From NCBI GenBank assembly GCA_009925925.1, contig RFQA01000009.1, positions 1 through 35,220 on the forward strand: DNA of 35,220 nucleotides, given 5' to 3'. Below are positions 24,301 to 32,656 of the stretch, in pieces; positions within the stretch are counted from its first letter, which is position 1, and the number at the start of each line of letters is the position of its first letter. Below the pieces are notes generated by a model. The model made no database searches, had not been told where the DNA came from, and was given only the letters and a program-made list of their open reading frames with translations. The stretch comes from Betaproteobacteria bacterium. GTDB taxonomy: Bacteria; Pseudomonadota; Gammaproteobacteria; Burkholderiales; Burkholderiaceae_C. The position numbers and the translations under genes were made by a program.

Positions 24301-27261
24301 GTCGTAATCGCTGACACGGACGAGGGCATGAAAGTCGTCGGCTCCTTGCGCATGAGTATTCCGCTGTACAACGTCTATCTCAATGAGGCTGACGAGTGGT
24401 CGCGTCGCTTGCAAACGGAGCTGGGTGAATGGGCAATGGAGCTCAGAGATCCCATTCCGGACTCTGTGATTTCCCTGGCGCACTCCCTCTTGGGCAGTTC
24501 TGCAACAGTGGGTTTCATGGCGCTTTCCAATATGGCCAAGGCGCTGGAGCAAGCCCTGCAGCACGTGCAGTTGCACCGTCAAGTGCAGTCTGCACATGCG
24601 GCCGTGTTTTGCGATGCCGCCGAAGACATACGGCGCTTGCTTCACCAATTTGCCGCTGGCTTTGTGAAGGAAGCCGATGCCGAAGTGCTGCACTCTTTGC
24701 AGGTCATCATTGATACCGAGTTTCCCGCACCAGTGATAGAGGATTCCTCCGTCACTGAGCCAGAGCTTGAGCCGTTATCTGAGTCCATGGATGCTCCTGT
24801 AAATGAGGCCTCGCCCGTACTGGAGTCATTCGATATTGATGTGCCGGATGTTTTGCCGGCCGTGGTGGCAGAGGCTGCACCCCTCGTGATCCTAGATGAT
24901 CAGGATGACGATCTGGACGCTGAAGACCATCTGGATGCGGATTTACTGCCGATTTTTGAAGAAGAAGCTACGGAACTCATGCCCCAACTGGGTTCCGCTT
25001 TACGCCAATGGGTTGCCAGACCGGACAACCTCGGAGCCCGCAGCGAAGTGCTGCGCTTGTTGCACACACTAAAGGGTAGTGCGCGTTTGGCCGGTGCCAT
25101 GCGTATGGGTGAAATGGGCCATCGCATGGAGTCTTCCATCGAGCAGCTCGGAGCCGAAGGATTGCAGTCCATTCAGCTGGAGCCATTGCTGGGCCGCTTC
25201 GATTCGCTGCAAGCCGCGTTTTCCTCGCTTGGAGAGTTGCCGGAATCTGAAGCAGAAGGTGTGCCGGAAATACAAGGTTCCGCGCCCCTGGAAGCGGTGC
25301 CTGTGACGAATGACACGTCTGTTGTCGCTCCGCTGCCAAAAACGCTACCCGCTATCCAAGCGCCAGCGATGCCTATGCCGCGCGCGCAGGGTAACCAGTC
25401 CGTGCGGGTTCGCTCGCAATTGCTGGATCGGCTGGTGAATCAAGCCGGCGAGGTCATGATTACCCGCTCGCGGATGGATGAGCGTCTGACTCAGTTGCGG
25501 ACCTCTCTTGGTGAGCTCACCGGAAACCTGGATCGTCTGCGTCAGCAATTGCGTGACGTCGAGCTGCAGGCCGAATCTCAAATGCAATCGCGCCTCGCGC
25601 AGACCAAGGATTCTGCACAGGCGTTTGACCCCCTGGAATTCGACCGGTTCACCCGTGTTCAGGAGCTGACCCGCATGATGGCGGAGTCAGTCAACGACGT
25701 GGCGACTGTTCAGCGTAATTTGCAGCGCTCTGTCGAAGGTACGGAGGACGATCTGATTGCGCAGGGTCGGCAGGCGCGCGAGTTGCAAAAGGACTTGTTG
25801 CGTACTCGCATGGTGGAATTCGACGGAATCTCTGACCGCCTGTATGGTGTTGTTCGGCAGGCTTCCAAAGATGCAGGCAAGCAGGTAAAACTGGATATCT
25901 CCGGTGGCGCCATTGAAATCGACCGCGGTGTATTGGAACGGATGGCACCGGCGTTTGAGCACTTGCTCCGTAACGCGGTGGCGCACGGTATTGAGTCACC
26001 GGCCGACCGAACAGCCAGTGGAAAAGCGGCTTCGGGCAACATCGCTATCCAGGTCCATCAGGAAAGTAACGATGTGACTGTGAGTTTTACGGACGATGGT
26101 GCCGGACTGCACTTGGATCGCATCCGCGCAAAAGCAGAAGCCAAAGGCCTGATTGGCGTTGGTGATTCCATGAGCGATGCCGATGCTGCCAACCTGATCT
26201 TTATGCCAGGTTTCTCCACGGCAGACGAAGTCACTGAACTCTCGGGGCGTGGAATCGGGATGGATGTGGTGAGGGCAGAGGTGCATGCCTTGGGCGGACG
26301 TATCGAAACCCAAACCCAGCCGAATGTCGGTACAACCTTTAAATTGGTGCTCCCCCTGACGACCGCGGTGACTCAGGTGGTGATCTTGCGTATGGGTGAG
26401 TTTTCCATCGGCGTACCCGCCAACATCATGGAAACTGTCCTGCGCGTTCCAGCAGCCCAGCTGGATGCTGCGTATGCCCAGCAAGCATTCAGCTTCGGTG
26501 AGGAGCAGGTTCCCTTCTTCTGGGGTGGCGCCTTGTTGCAGGTCTCTGCCAAGAGTCTGGATGCGGGTGGCAAAACACTGCCACTTGCCATTTTTCGCAG
26601 TGCGGGCCAGCGCCTGGCTGTGCACATCGACGAAGTCTTGGGCAACCGCGAAGTGGTTGTGAAGAACTTGGGTCCGCAACTCGCTCGTTTGCCGGGGCTG
26701 GCCGGCATGTCGGTGCTGGCATCCGGTGCGGTGGTGCTGATATACAACCCCGTGGCACTGGCATCCGTGTACGGTGACCAGGCCCGTGGGCTTGGCGCTG
26801 AAGCGATTCCGGTAAATGCCTTGTTGGAAGCAACTTCAGATGTACCGGCAAAAGCTGCTGCAACGGCCGCGTCCGGAACCTCGCTGCCCTTGGTGTTGGT
26901 GGTAGATGACTCCATCACCGTACGGCGCGTGACCCAGCGCTTGCTCAAGCGTGAAGGTTACCGGGTAGCTCTGGCCAACGATGGTTTGCAGGCACTGGAA
27001 AAGCTACAGGAAGAAATTCCGGCAGTCGTACTGTCCGATATAGAAATGCCTCGCATGGATGGCTTCGACCTGGCCCGCAACATCCGCGCAGATGCCAAAC
27101 TGCAAGGGCTTCCCATCATCATGATCACCTCCCGCATCGCAGAGAAGCACCGTGAGCACGCCCGTGAGTTGGGCGTGGACCACTACCTTGGCAAGCCCTA
27201 CTCGGAAGACGAGTTGCTGGGTCTGGTGCGGGGTTATTGCTCAGTTGCAGCGCCCGCTTGA
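21394..27261 (+). CDS. pilL: CheA-like hybrid kinase with several Hpt domains and a receiver (PilL/ChpA)
   Basis: A 1955-residue histidine kinase of the twitching system. Three Hpt modules keep a histidine: H686 (FHTLKGSSRMVG), H1030 (AHSLLGSSATVG) and H1224 (LHTLKGSARLAG); two or more N-terminal Hpt-like stretches (LHQAVGALEMVGLEAP, VPSQLAQMRGVFSVLGL) lack one. Acidic linkers with DFEPTQL-like and ELGDFDFGDF motifs separate the modules. Then come the dimer and HATPase domain (LLRNAVAHGIESP, DDGAGL, GRGIGMDVV), a CheW domain, and a receiver with D1882 in LSDIEMPRMDGF. It phosphorylates PilG and PilH. GGAGAG lies before the ATG. Its last 28 bases overlap the convergent photolyase gene. Confidence 0.93.
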   Translation: MSSNLVAPGDNELSITDLGPLAWVLDELRKSLDGATKAMRRFVRDAELARGSDLTELDASHLRIARQQLHQAVGALEMVGLEAPAKFLRAMESLAQRFVQRPEQCSDEAANCMERASFALTEYLDGVLKGKAASSVALFPQYKTLLEMAGAERIHPADLWPPAWQWISIPVPAGTAPRAIGPDLRREMDHAVLRLVKYGDEKAARRLQAISLGLAASAHSAEEQTFWMVSAAYFEGMALRLFDGDVYTKRAASRILQQYVALAKGQHSVSERLAQDIVFFCSRAIPSEGSEAPVLAAVRKAYGLNRSKPVDYVHEQFGRFDPAMLVLARKRIAAAAETWSALAGGDVNRLKPAAEQFATVADAVTKLHAESGELAKALSRAIEATARTGAAPSPAVAMEVATSVLYLEAAYEDLDPTDNQMADRSARLAQRLQHVTDGGEPEPLEGWMEDLYRRVSDRQTMGSVVDELRTTLAEVEKSLDQFFRDPRDKGPLREVPSQLAQMRGVFSVLGLDQPSVAALRMRASVEQFLVDDVDEVSARSGIFEKLGNSLGAMGFLIDMLSYQRSLAKTLFVYDEELGEFKPLMGRERSVLPEASATSTDGIEDDMAALVALTGQSLPESIGNAEKTQPVAIPLAAVAEADDSAELLDIFLEEAREVVVRGREAIAALQVDPTNLADQTTLRRAFHTLKGSSRMVGLNDFGEAAWSFEQLLNTSLAEQRPASEALIATSTEAMSAFERWVHDIEFGDASAWSAAEFRKTSDALRLHDQWIPLEMPLESPVESAALLQTIEQKAQEPRSALEQPQFVEETKELMADTQDFSRVEFAATEIGALDMLETVPVQDFEPTQLAGELALVSTEPLGQADFASTQLFDFEQTNALDSRVSSVEVPLEPLPEPEELELGDFDFGDFESPAKTELAPLETRLAEMYVEEPLPPTDLVAMEDMEHRESALVLEFPEPLAVAPTPPAEEVVIADTDEGMKVVGSLRMSIPLYNVYLNEADEWSRRLQTELGEWAMELRDPIPDSVISLAHSLLGSSATVGFMALSNMAKALEQALQHVQLHRQVQSAHAAVFCDAAEDIRRLLHQFAAGFVKEADAEVLHSLQVIIDTEFPAPVIEDSSVTEPELEPLSESMDAPVNEASPVLESFDIDVPDVLPAVVAEAAPLVILDDQDDDLDAEDHLDADLLPIFEEEATELMPQLGSALRQWVARPDNLGARSEVLRLLHTLKGSARLAGAMRMGEMGHRMESSIEQLGAEGLQSIQLEPLLGRFDSLQAAFSSLGELPESEAEGVPEIQGSAPLEAVPVTNDTSVVAPLPKTLPAIQAPAMPMPRAQGNQSVRVRSQLLDRLVNQAGEVMITRSRMDERLTQLRTSLGELTGNLDRLRQQLRDVELQAESQMQSRLAQTKDSAQAFDPLEFDRFTRVQELTRMMAESVNDVATVQRNLQRSVEGTEDDLIAQGRQARELQKDLLRTRMVEFDGISDRLYGVVRQASKDAGKQVKLDISGGAIEIDRGVLERMAPAFEHLLRNAVAHGIESPADRTASGKAASGNIAIQVHQESNDVTVSFTDDGAGLHLDRIRAKAEAKGLIGVGDSMSDADAANLIFMPGFSTADEVTELSGRGIGMDVVRAEVHALGGRIETQTQPNVGTTFKLVLPLTTAVTQVVILRMGEFSIGVPANIMETVLRVPAAQLDAAYAQQAFSFGEEQVPFFWGGALLQVSAKSLDAGGKTLPLAIFRSAGQRLAVHIDEVLGNREVVVKNLGPQLARLPGLAGMSVLASGAVVLIYNPVALASVYGDQARGLGAEAIPVNALLEATSDVPAKAAATAASGTSLPLVLVVDDSITVRRVTQRLLKREGYRVALANDGLQALEKLQEEIPAVVLSDIEMPRMDGFDLARNIRADAKLQGLPIIMITSRIAEKHREHARELGVDHYLGKPYSEDELLGLVRGYCSVAAPA

Positions 27262-28730
27262 TCCGTTGATTTTTTGAGGAAGCCATAGCGCGTGAGCGTG
27301 CGTGCTCTGGCTTGTGCATGATCGACGACAGGCGCCGGGTAGTTGCTACCGATCTGAACTCCCGCAGCCGCCAGTTCCATGGGTTTCGCGAGCCAAGGCG
27401 CATGGATGGCCTTGTCAGAAAGGCCCGCCAGTTGTGGGAGGTAGCGCTTGATGAATTTGCCTTGTCCGTCAAACTTTTCACTCTGGGTCACCGGGTTGAA
27501 AATGCGGAAGTAGGGCTGCGCATCACACCCGCTGGAGGCTACCCATTGCCAACCGCCATTGTTGGCGGAGAGGTCAAAGTCGTTGAGTTTGAGAGCGAAG
27601 TACTTCTCGCCCCAGCGCCAATCCAAGCCGAGGTGCTTCACCAAAAAGCTGCCTGCCACCATGCGCAGGCGGTTGTGCATATAACCTGTCTGATTGAGCT
27701 GGGCCATGGCCGCATCCACGATCGGGTAGCCGGTTCGTCCTTCGCACCACGCCTCGTATAAAGCTTCAGCTTCCTTGCCTTGCTCCCATGCAATGGCATC
27801 GTATTCCGGCTTGAAAGCCTGCGTTGCCACGTGTGGAAAGTTTGCCAAGATCTGAAAGTAAAAGTCGCGCCATGCGAGCTCTGCCAACCATACAGAAGCG
27901 CCCTCGCTCCCGGTGCGAACCCGCTGGAGGGCCAGGTTCACTAGCTTGCGGATGGAGACGGTGCCAAAGCGCAAATGGACTCCCAGATAGCTAGGGCCTT
28001 TGACACTGGGAAAATTGCGGGCTTCACTGTACCGGTCCATACGCCCCACAAAGTCCTGCAACATCGCTTCGCCTGCAGCACTGCCCCCATGCATGCCGAG
28101 CGCTCGCAGGTTAGTGGCTTCGAACCCTAAGTCCGCCAACGAGGGCAATGGCTGGGCGAGGGCGCCCGGCGCAGCAGCCAATTCTGCATGGCCACGAACG
28201 AGGTCATGGCTCGGTACCGCCTCAAAGCCGATCCGTGCCAGCCAAGCGCGGTGATAGGGCGTAAAAACTCCGTAAGGCTTGCCGGTCTGGGTCAATACCT
28301 CCCGTTCCTCAAAAATGACTTGGTCTTTCACCAAAATGAGCTGCCTGCCCTCCTTCAAAAGCTGCTGCTGTACCGAAGTGTCGCGGGCCACGGCAACGGG
28401 TTCGTAATCGCGGGCTGCGAATACGGCACCCGCCTGCAGCCTCTTGGCCAGCTCCGGAATCGCGGACTGGGCCGCATCATGCAAAGTGATCAGCGTGCGG
28501 GAAGCTTGTCCTCGCAGGGACTGCAGTGAAGCCTCCAAGGCAGCGACAGATTCATGGATAAATTCCACGCGGCGATCCTGGCGCGGCAGATTGTCCAGAA
28601 TGGCCTTGTCGTACACAAAAACGCAATAAACGGTGTTGCAGCATGCCAAGGCACGCGCCAGGGCCGCGTTGTCGTCGGTGCGCAGGTCGCGCCGGAACCA
28701 GACCAGCCCGGTAGAGAAATGAGATTGCAT
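27234..28730 (-). CDS. phrB: Deoxyribodipyrimidine photolyase
   Basis: A 498-residue light-driven repair enzyme for pyrimidine dimers. The ATG at 28728-28730 gives MQSHFSTGLVWFRRDLRTDDN, the usual start; the longer ORF enters the algH gene. The N-terminal Rossmann antenna domain is followed by the FAD domain with RNFPSVKGPSYLGVHLRFG, ELAWRDFYFQIL, GRTGYPIVDAAMAQL, MHNRLRMVAGSFLVKHL and NNGGWQWVASSGCDAQPYFR. These are the class I CPD photolyase signatures. The C-terminal tail KKSTDQAGAATEQ overlaps pilL by 28 bases. Its start is 21 bases from algH, so the two divergent promoters must overlap coding sequence. Confidence 0.93.
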   Translation of the reverse strand: MQSHFSTGLVWFRRDLRTDDNAALARALACCNTVYCVFVYDKAILDNLPRQDRRVEFIHESVAALEASLQSLRGQASRTLITLHDAAQSAIPELAKRLQAGAVFAARDYEPVAVARDTSVQQQLLKEGRQLILVKDQVIFEEREVLTQTGKPYGVFTPYHRAWLARIGFEAVPSHDLVRGHAELAAAPGALAQPLPSLADLGFEATNLRALGMHGGSAAGEAMLQDFVGRMDRYSEARNFPSVKGPSYLGVHLRFGTVSIRKLVNLALQRVRTGSEGASVWLAELAWRDFYFQILANFPHVATQAFKPEYDAIAWEQGKEAEALYEAWCEGRTGYPIVDAAMAQLNQTGYMHNRLRMVAGSFLVKHLGLDWRWGEKYFALKLNDFDLSANNGGWQWVASSGCDAQPYFRIFNPVTQSEKFDGQGKFIKRYLPQLAGLSDKAIHAPWLAKPMELAAAGVQIGSNYPAPVVDHAQARARTLTRYGFLKKSTDQAGAATEQ

Positions 28731-28751
28731 GTCAGCCGTTAAAATCGAACA

Positions 28752-29351
28752 ATGTCCGGCGATTCTGCACCTTTCAATCTCACCAATCATTTCCTGATCG
28801 CAATGCCCGGACTGGACGATGCCATGTTCGGCAAAAGCGTGGTGTATGTGTGCGAACACTCCGCGCGCGGGGCATTGGGCTTAGTCATTAACAAGCCAGC
28901 CGACATGCCGCTGCCTGCCCTTTTTGACAAAATAGATCTGCCTCTGCACCGTTCGGACTTGGTCAGCCAGCAAGTGTTTCAAGGTGGTCCGGTACAAACC
29001 GAGCGTGGCTTTGTATTGCATGAGTCCGTGGTGGCTGAGGGCCAGGGCAGCGACGAGTCGCTTTACTCCTCCACCATGACCATTCCCGGCGGGCTGGAAA
29101 TGACCACCTCCAAAGACGTGCTTGAAGCCTTGTCCATGGGCTCCGGCCCCAAGCGGGTACTCGTGTCTTTGGGCTACTCAGCGTGGGGCGAAGGTCAGTT
29201 GGAAACCGAGTTGGGTGAAAACAGCTGGCTGACCGTCGCTGCGGACCAGTCCTTGATCTTTGACACGCCGGTGGAGCAACGTTATGACCGGGCTTTGGGG
29301 CTCTTGGGTCTGGAGTCGTGGATGATTTCGCAACAAGCGGGGCACGCATGA
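28752..29351 (+). CDS. YqgE/AlgH family protein (UPF0301)
   Basis: A 199-residue cytoplasmic protein with family motifs: FLIAMPGLDDAMFGKSVVYVCEHSARGALGLVINKP at the start, QVFQGGPVQTERGFVLH in the middle and GYSAWGEGQLETEL near the end. The family's biochemical role is not settled; AlgH has been linked to alginate regulation in Pseudomonas. It opens a very tight run: its TGA overlaps the ruvX ATG by four bases, and ruvX overlaps pyrR the same way. The order algH-ruvX-pyrR-pyrB is widespread in beta- and gammaproteobacteria. Confidence 0.93.
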   Translation: MSGDSAPFNLTNHFLIAMPGLDDAMFGKSVVYVCEHSARGALGLVINKPADMPLPALFDKIDLPLHRSDLVSQQVFQGGPVQTERGFVLHESVVAEGQGSDESLYSSTMTIPGGLEMTTSKDVLEALSMGSGPKRVLVSLGYSAWGEGQLETELGENSWLTVAADQSLIFDTPVEQRYDRALGLLGLESWMISQQAGHA

Positions 29352-29761
29352 GCGACGCTGCGCCCCTTGTGCCTCCTGCCTTCACTACTTTTATTGCATT
29401 TGATTTTGGCTTGAAGCGCACTGGCGTAGCTGTGGGCAACCGGCTCATGCGCACGGCGCAGCCGCAGGGCTCCATCCACGCCGAAGGCAATGCCCGCTTT
29501 GACGGCGTGGCTGCCAAACTCAAAGAGTGGCAGCCCGATGCCATCGTGATCGGCGTGCCCTACCACCCCGATGGCGCACCGCATGAAAACACGGCGCGCG
29601 CCAAGAAATTCGGCCGACAGTTGCAGGGCCGTTTTGGCCTGCAAGTGTTTGAGGTGGACGAGCGCTACAGCACCACCGAGGCGATTGCCAGCGGCGCCAA
29701 GGACGCCGATGCCATGTCCGCCTGCATTATTTTGGAACAATTTTTGAGGAGTCTCGAGTGA
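29348..29761 (+). CDS. ruvX: Putative Holliday junction resolvase RuvX/YqgF
   Basis: A 137-residue RNase H-fold protein. The ATG at 29348 is preferred because it overlaps the algH stop as ATGA, whereas the ORF track start lies deep in algH. Catalytic acid motif DFGLKRTGVAVGN, a middle GVPYHPDG loop and VDERYSTTEA, then a DA..A helix (KDADAMSACI) give the YqgF set. The family is involved in 16S rRNA end processing and possibly recombination. An SD sequence GAGGAG (29746-29751) near its end serves the next gene, pyrR. Confidence 0.9.
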   Translation: MSDAAPLVPPAFTTFIAFDFGLKRTGVAVGNRLMRTAQPQGSIHAEGNARFDGVAAKLKEWQPDAIVIGVPYHPDGAPHENTARAKKFGRQLQGRFGLQVFEVDERYSTTEAIASGAKDADAMSACIILEQFLRSLE

Positions 29762-30339
29762 CCACATTGACGAACGCCGCCGGGCCGTCCCAAGGCGGGA
29801 GCGCCCCCGCGGGGGGCAGCGAAGTACGCGTTGCGACGAGCGTGGGGGCCTTGTTGCTAGATGCAGAGGCGCTGTACCGCGAACTCCTGCGCGGCGTACA
29901 GCAGTTGTGCAATGCAGATACCCGCCTGGTGGGCATCACTTCGGGTGGCGCCTGGCTGGCCGAGCGCCTGCAGGCGGACCTGAAGTTCGCGGGCAAGCAC
30001 GGCACGATTTCGTCCGCCATGCACCGGGACGACTTCGCCAAGAGGGGCCTCTCTTCCGGTGGCCAGACCCAGTTGCCCTTTGATGTGAATGGGGCGGACA
30101 TTCTGGTGCTGGACGACGTGCTCTACACCGGCCGCACCATCCGCGCAGTGATCAACGAGCTGTTTGACTACGGCCGCCCCGCCCAAGTGCGCTTGGCTGT
30201 GCTGGTGGACCGCGGCGGGCGCCAGTTGCCCATCCAGGCCGAATTCGCTGCCGCGCGGGTCAGCCTGGCTGCCAACCAGTCGCTGGCTCTGGCGCGCAGC
30301 GCCGAGGGTGTGTTTTCTTTTGATGTGCAGGAGGCCTGA
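29758..30339 (+). CDS. pyrR: PyrR-type uracil phosphoribosyltransferase / pyrimidine regulator
   Basis: A 193-residue type I PRTase. The PRPP loop is [20 protein letters not shown] (about residues 116-135). GTG 29758 is chosen because GAGGAG lies six bases before it and it overlaps the ruvX TGA (GTGA). The first ~30 residues ([18 protein letters not shown]) are not family-like and are encoded by a GC-rich dispersed repeat. A second in-frame GTG at 29842 would give [15 protein letters not shown], closer to the normal start, but has no SD. In Gram-positives PyrR controls attenuation; no attenuator is visible here, since only two bases separate it from pyrB. It may act mainly as an enzyme. Confidence 0.88.
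   Translation: MTTLTNAAGPSQGGSAPAGGSEVRVATSVGALLLDAEALYRELLRGVQQLCNADTRLVGITSGGAWLAERLQADLKFAGKHGTISSAMHRDDFAKRGLSSGGQTQLPFDVNGADILVLDDVLYTGRTIRAVINELFDYGRPAQVRLAVLVDRGGRQLPIQAEFAAARVSLAANQSLALARSAEGVFSFDVQEA
29779..29826 (+). repeat. GC-rich dispersed repeat inside the 5' end of pyrR
   Basis: The segment GGGCCGTCCCAAGGCGGG followed by AGCGCCCCCGCGGGGGGCAGCGAAG has the look of a short Comamonadaceae repeat (CCCC.AAGGCGG...GCCCCC.CGGGGGGCAGCGAAG, recalled from other genomes). Its centre GCCCCC-GCG-GGGGGC can fold into a strong hairpin. It is read in frame as [15 protein letters not shown]. No second copy is present in this window, so the family assignment is from memory. Confidence 0.55.
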
Positions 30340-30341
30340 GC

Positions 30342-31304
30342 ATGTTGTACAAGCGCAATCCGCAACTCAACAAACATGGCGAGCTGATCCACCTGCTGTC
30401 CACCGAAGGACTTCCCAAAAACATCCTCACCCATATTCTGGACACCGCCACCAACTTCGTATCGCTCAACGACCGCGAAGTCAAAAAGGTGCCCTTGCTG
30501 CGCGGCAAAAGCGTGTTCAATCTGTTCTTTGAGAACAGCACCCGCACCCGTACCACCTTCGAGATTGCGGCCACCCGCTTGAGTGCGGACGTTATCAACC
30601 TCGACATCGCGCGCTCCAGTGCCTCCAAGGGCGAGTCGCTGCTGGACACCATCGCCAACCTGAGCGCCATGGCCGCCGACATGTTCGTGGTGCGCCACAG
30701 CGAGTCCGGCGCGCCCTACCTGATTGCCCAGCATGTGGCACCCCACGTGCATGTGATCAACGCCGGCGATGGCCGCCATGCCCACCCCACGCAGGGTCTG
30801 CTGGATATGTTCACCATCCGGCACTACAAGAAAGACTTTTCCAACCTCACAGTCGCCATCGTGGGCGACGTGCTGCACTCCCGCGTGGCGCGCTCCGACA
30901 TCCATGCGCTTACCACCTTGGGCTGTGCCGAAGTGCGCGTGGTCGGCCCCAAAACACTGGTGCCCTCCGACATGGCCCAGATGGGCGTGCGGGTGTGCCA
31001 CACGCTGGAAGAGGGCATCAAAGACTGCGACGTCATCATCATGCTTCGCCTGCAAAACGAGCGCATGAGCGGCGCGCTGTTGCCCTCCATGCACGAGTTC
31101 TTCAAAAGCTTTGGCCTCACGCCCGAGAAGCTGCAACTTGCCAAGCCTGATGCCATCGTCATGCACCCTGGCCCCATCAATCGCGGTGTGGAAATTGACT
31201 CGGCGGTGGTGGACGGTGCACAGGCCGTGATCCTGCCGCAGGTGACTTTCGGCATCGCCGTGCGCATGGCGGTCATGAGCATCGTCGCGGGCAACGAAGC
31301 GTGA
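30342..31304 (+). CDS. pyrB: Aspartate carbamoyltransferase catalytic subunit
   Basis: A 320-residue enzyme joining carbamoyl phosphate and aspartate, the committed pyrimidine step. The carbamoyl-phosphate loop [13 protein letters not shown] (residues about 62-74) and the aspartate-side motifs [12 protein letters not shown] and [12 protein letters not shown] are intact. AGGAGG (30329-30334) precedes the ATG by seven bases; the pyrR stop is two bases upstream. The following gene is an inactive dihydroorotase, as in the Pseudomonas-type ATCase, where the two form a dodecameric complex. No regulatory PyrI subunit is nearby, as expected for this class. Confidence 0.96.
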   Translation: MLYKRNPQLNKHGELIHLLSTEGLPKNILTHILDTATNFVSLNDREVKKVPLLRGKSVFNLFFENSTRTRTTFEIAATRLSADVINLDIARSSASKGESLLDTIANLSAMAADMFVVRHSESGAPYLIAQHVAPHVHVINAGDGRHAHPTQGLLDMFTIRHYKKDFSNLTVAIVGDVLHSRVARSDIHALTTLGCAEVRVVGPKTLVPSDMAQMGVRVCHTLEEGIKDCDVIIMLRLQNERMSGALLPSMHEFFKSFGLTPEKLQLAKPDAIVMHPGPINRGVEIDSAVVDGAQAVILPQVTFGIAVRMAVMSIVAGNEA

Positions 31305-31338
31305 TGGCGACTCGCACCCAGATTCAAGGACTGAAGCA

Positions 31339-32634
31339 ATGCAAATTCTGATTCAAGGCGGCCGTGTCATCGACCCCGCCAGCGGCACCGACACCGTGGC
31401 TGATGTGGCCATCTCCAGCGGCCGCATCCTGGCCATCGGCACTGCGCCCGCCGGCTTTGCCCCGCAAACCACCATCAACGCACAAGGCTGCATCGTTGCG
31501 CCGGGCTTGGTCGATTTGTCAGTGCGCTTGCGCGAGCCCGGCCACGAGCACGAAGGCATGCTGGCCAGCGAAATGGCCGCTGCGGTGGCTGGTGGCGTCA
31601 CCAGCGTGGTGTGCCCTCCCGATACCGAACCCGTGCTGGACGAAGCCGGTCTGGTCGAAATGCTGCGCTACCGCGCCGAGCGCCTGCACCAGGCCCGCGT
31701 GTTCCCGCTGGGGGCGCTCACCCGCAATCTGCAGGGCGAAGTGCTCACCGAAATGCTGCAGCTCACCCAAGCCGGCTGCGTGGCCTTCAGCCAGGCCGAA
31801 GTGCCCTTGCTCAACACACAGGTCACCCAGCGTGCCCTGCAGTACGCCAGCACCTTCGGCTACACCGTGTGGCTGCGCCCGCAAGAGGCTTACCTCGGCA
31901 AGGGTGTGGCCGCTAGCGGGCCTTTGGCCACGCGCATGGGACTCTCCGGCGTGCCGGTAGCCGCTGAAACCATCGCCCTGCACACCATCTTTGAGCTGGT
32001 ACGCGCCACCAAGGCCCGCGTTCACCTGTGCCGCATCAGCAGCGCTGCCGGTGTGGATCTGGTGCGCCAGGCCAAGACCGAGGGACTGCCCGTAACCTGC
32101 GATGTGAGCATCAACTCCCTGCACCTGACCGATGTGGACATCGGCTACTTCGATAGCCGCATGCGCCTGAACCCGCCCCTGCGCCAGCAGCGCGACCGCG
32201 ATGCCCTGCGCGCAGCCCTGGCCGATGGCACCATCGATGCACTGGTCTCCGACCACAACCCGGTCAGCGCGGATGAAAAAACACTGCCCTTTGCCGAAGC
32301 TGAGCCCGGCGCCACCGGTCTGGAGCTGCTGCTGAGCCTGGCGCTCAAGTGGGCGCAGGAAAGCGGCTTGGGCGTCGCGGAAGCGGTAGCCACCGTTACT
32401 AGCCGTTCAGCTCTGGTGTTGGGCGGTGCTTTGGGAACCTTTGCCGCGAGCGCAGGGCGCCTGACAGCAGGCGGCGCGGCTGACATTTGCGTGTTCGACC
32501 CCGCCGCCCACTGGGTGGTCGAGCCATCCGCACTCGTCAGCCAGGGGCAGCACACGCCGTTCGGCGGCTACGAACTGCCCGGCCGCGTCAAGGCCACGCT
32601 GGTCGGTGGCCGCGTGGCTTACACCGCAGCCTGA
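31339..32634 (+). CDS. Dihydroorotase-like protein lacking the metal-binding HxH (PyrC', inactive)
   Basis: A 431-residue amidohydrolase-fold protein following pyrB by 34 bases. The active-site strand that reads DLHVHLREPG in catalytic dihydroorotases is DLSVRLREPG here (residues 59-68), so both metal-ligand histidines are gone (S61 and R63). Other parts stay conserved: AAAVAGGVTSVVCPPDTEPV, RMRLNPPLR and SDHNP. In Pseudomonas the equivalent protein is required to assemble active ATCase, and real DHOase activity comes from another gene. The same role is inferred here. It is full length; plsC-like coding begins 22 bases later. Confidence 0.92.
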   Translation: MQILIQGGRVIDPASGTDTVADVAISSGRILAIGTAPAGFAPQTTINAQGCIVAPGLVDLSVRLREPGHEHEGMLASEMAAAVAGGVTSVVCPPDTEPVLDEAGLVEMLRYRAERLHQARVFPLGALTRNLQGEVLTEMLQLTQAGCVAFSQAEVPLLNTQVTQRALQYASTFGYTVWLRPQEAYLGKGVAASGPLATRMGLSGVPVAAETIALHTIFELVRATKARVHLCRISSAAGVDLVRQAKTEGLPVTCDVSINSLHLTDVDIGYFDSRMRLNPPLRQQRDRDALRAALADGTIDALVSDHNPVSADEKTLPFAEAEPGATGLELLLSLALKWAQESGLGVAEAVATVTSRSALVLGGALGTFAASAGRLTAGGAADICVFDPAAHWVVEPSALVSQGQHTPFGGYELPGRVKATLVGGRVAYTAA

Positions 32635-32656
32635 AGCCACACCGGGCCACAAACGC

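Noticed and set aside
28731-28859. N-terminal extension of the photolyase ORF
   Set aside because: It runs into algH; MQSHFSTGLVWFRRDLR is the normal photolyase start.
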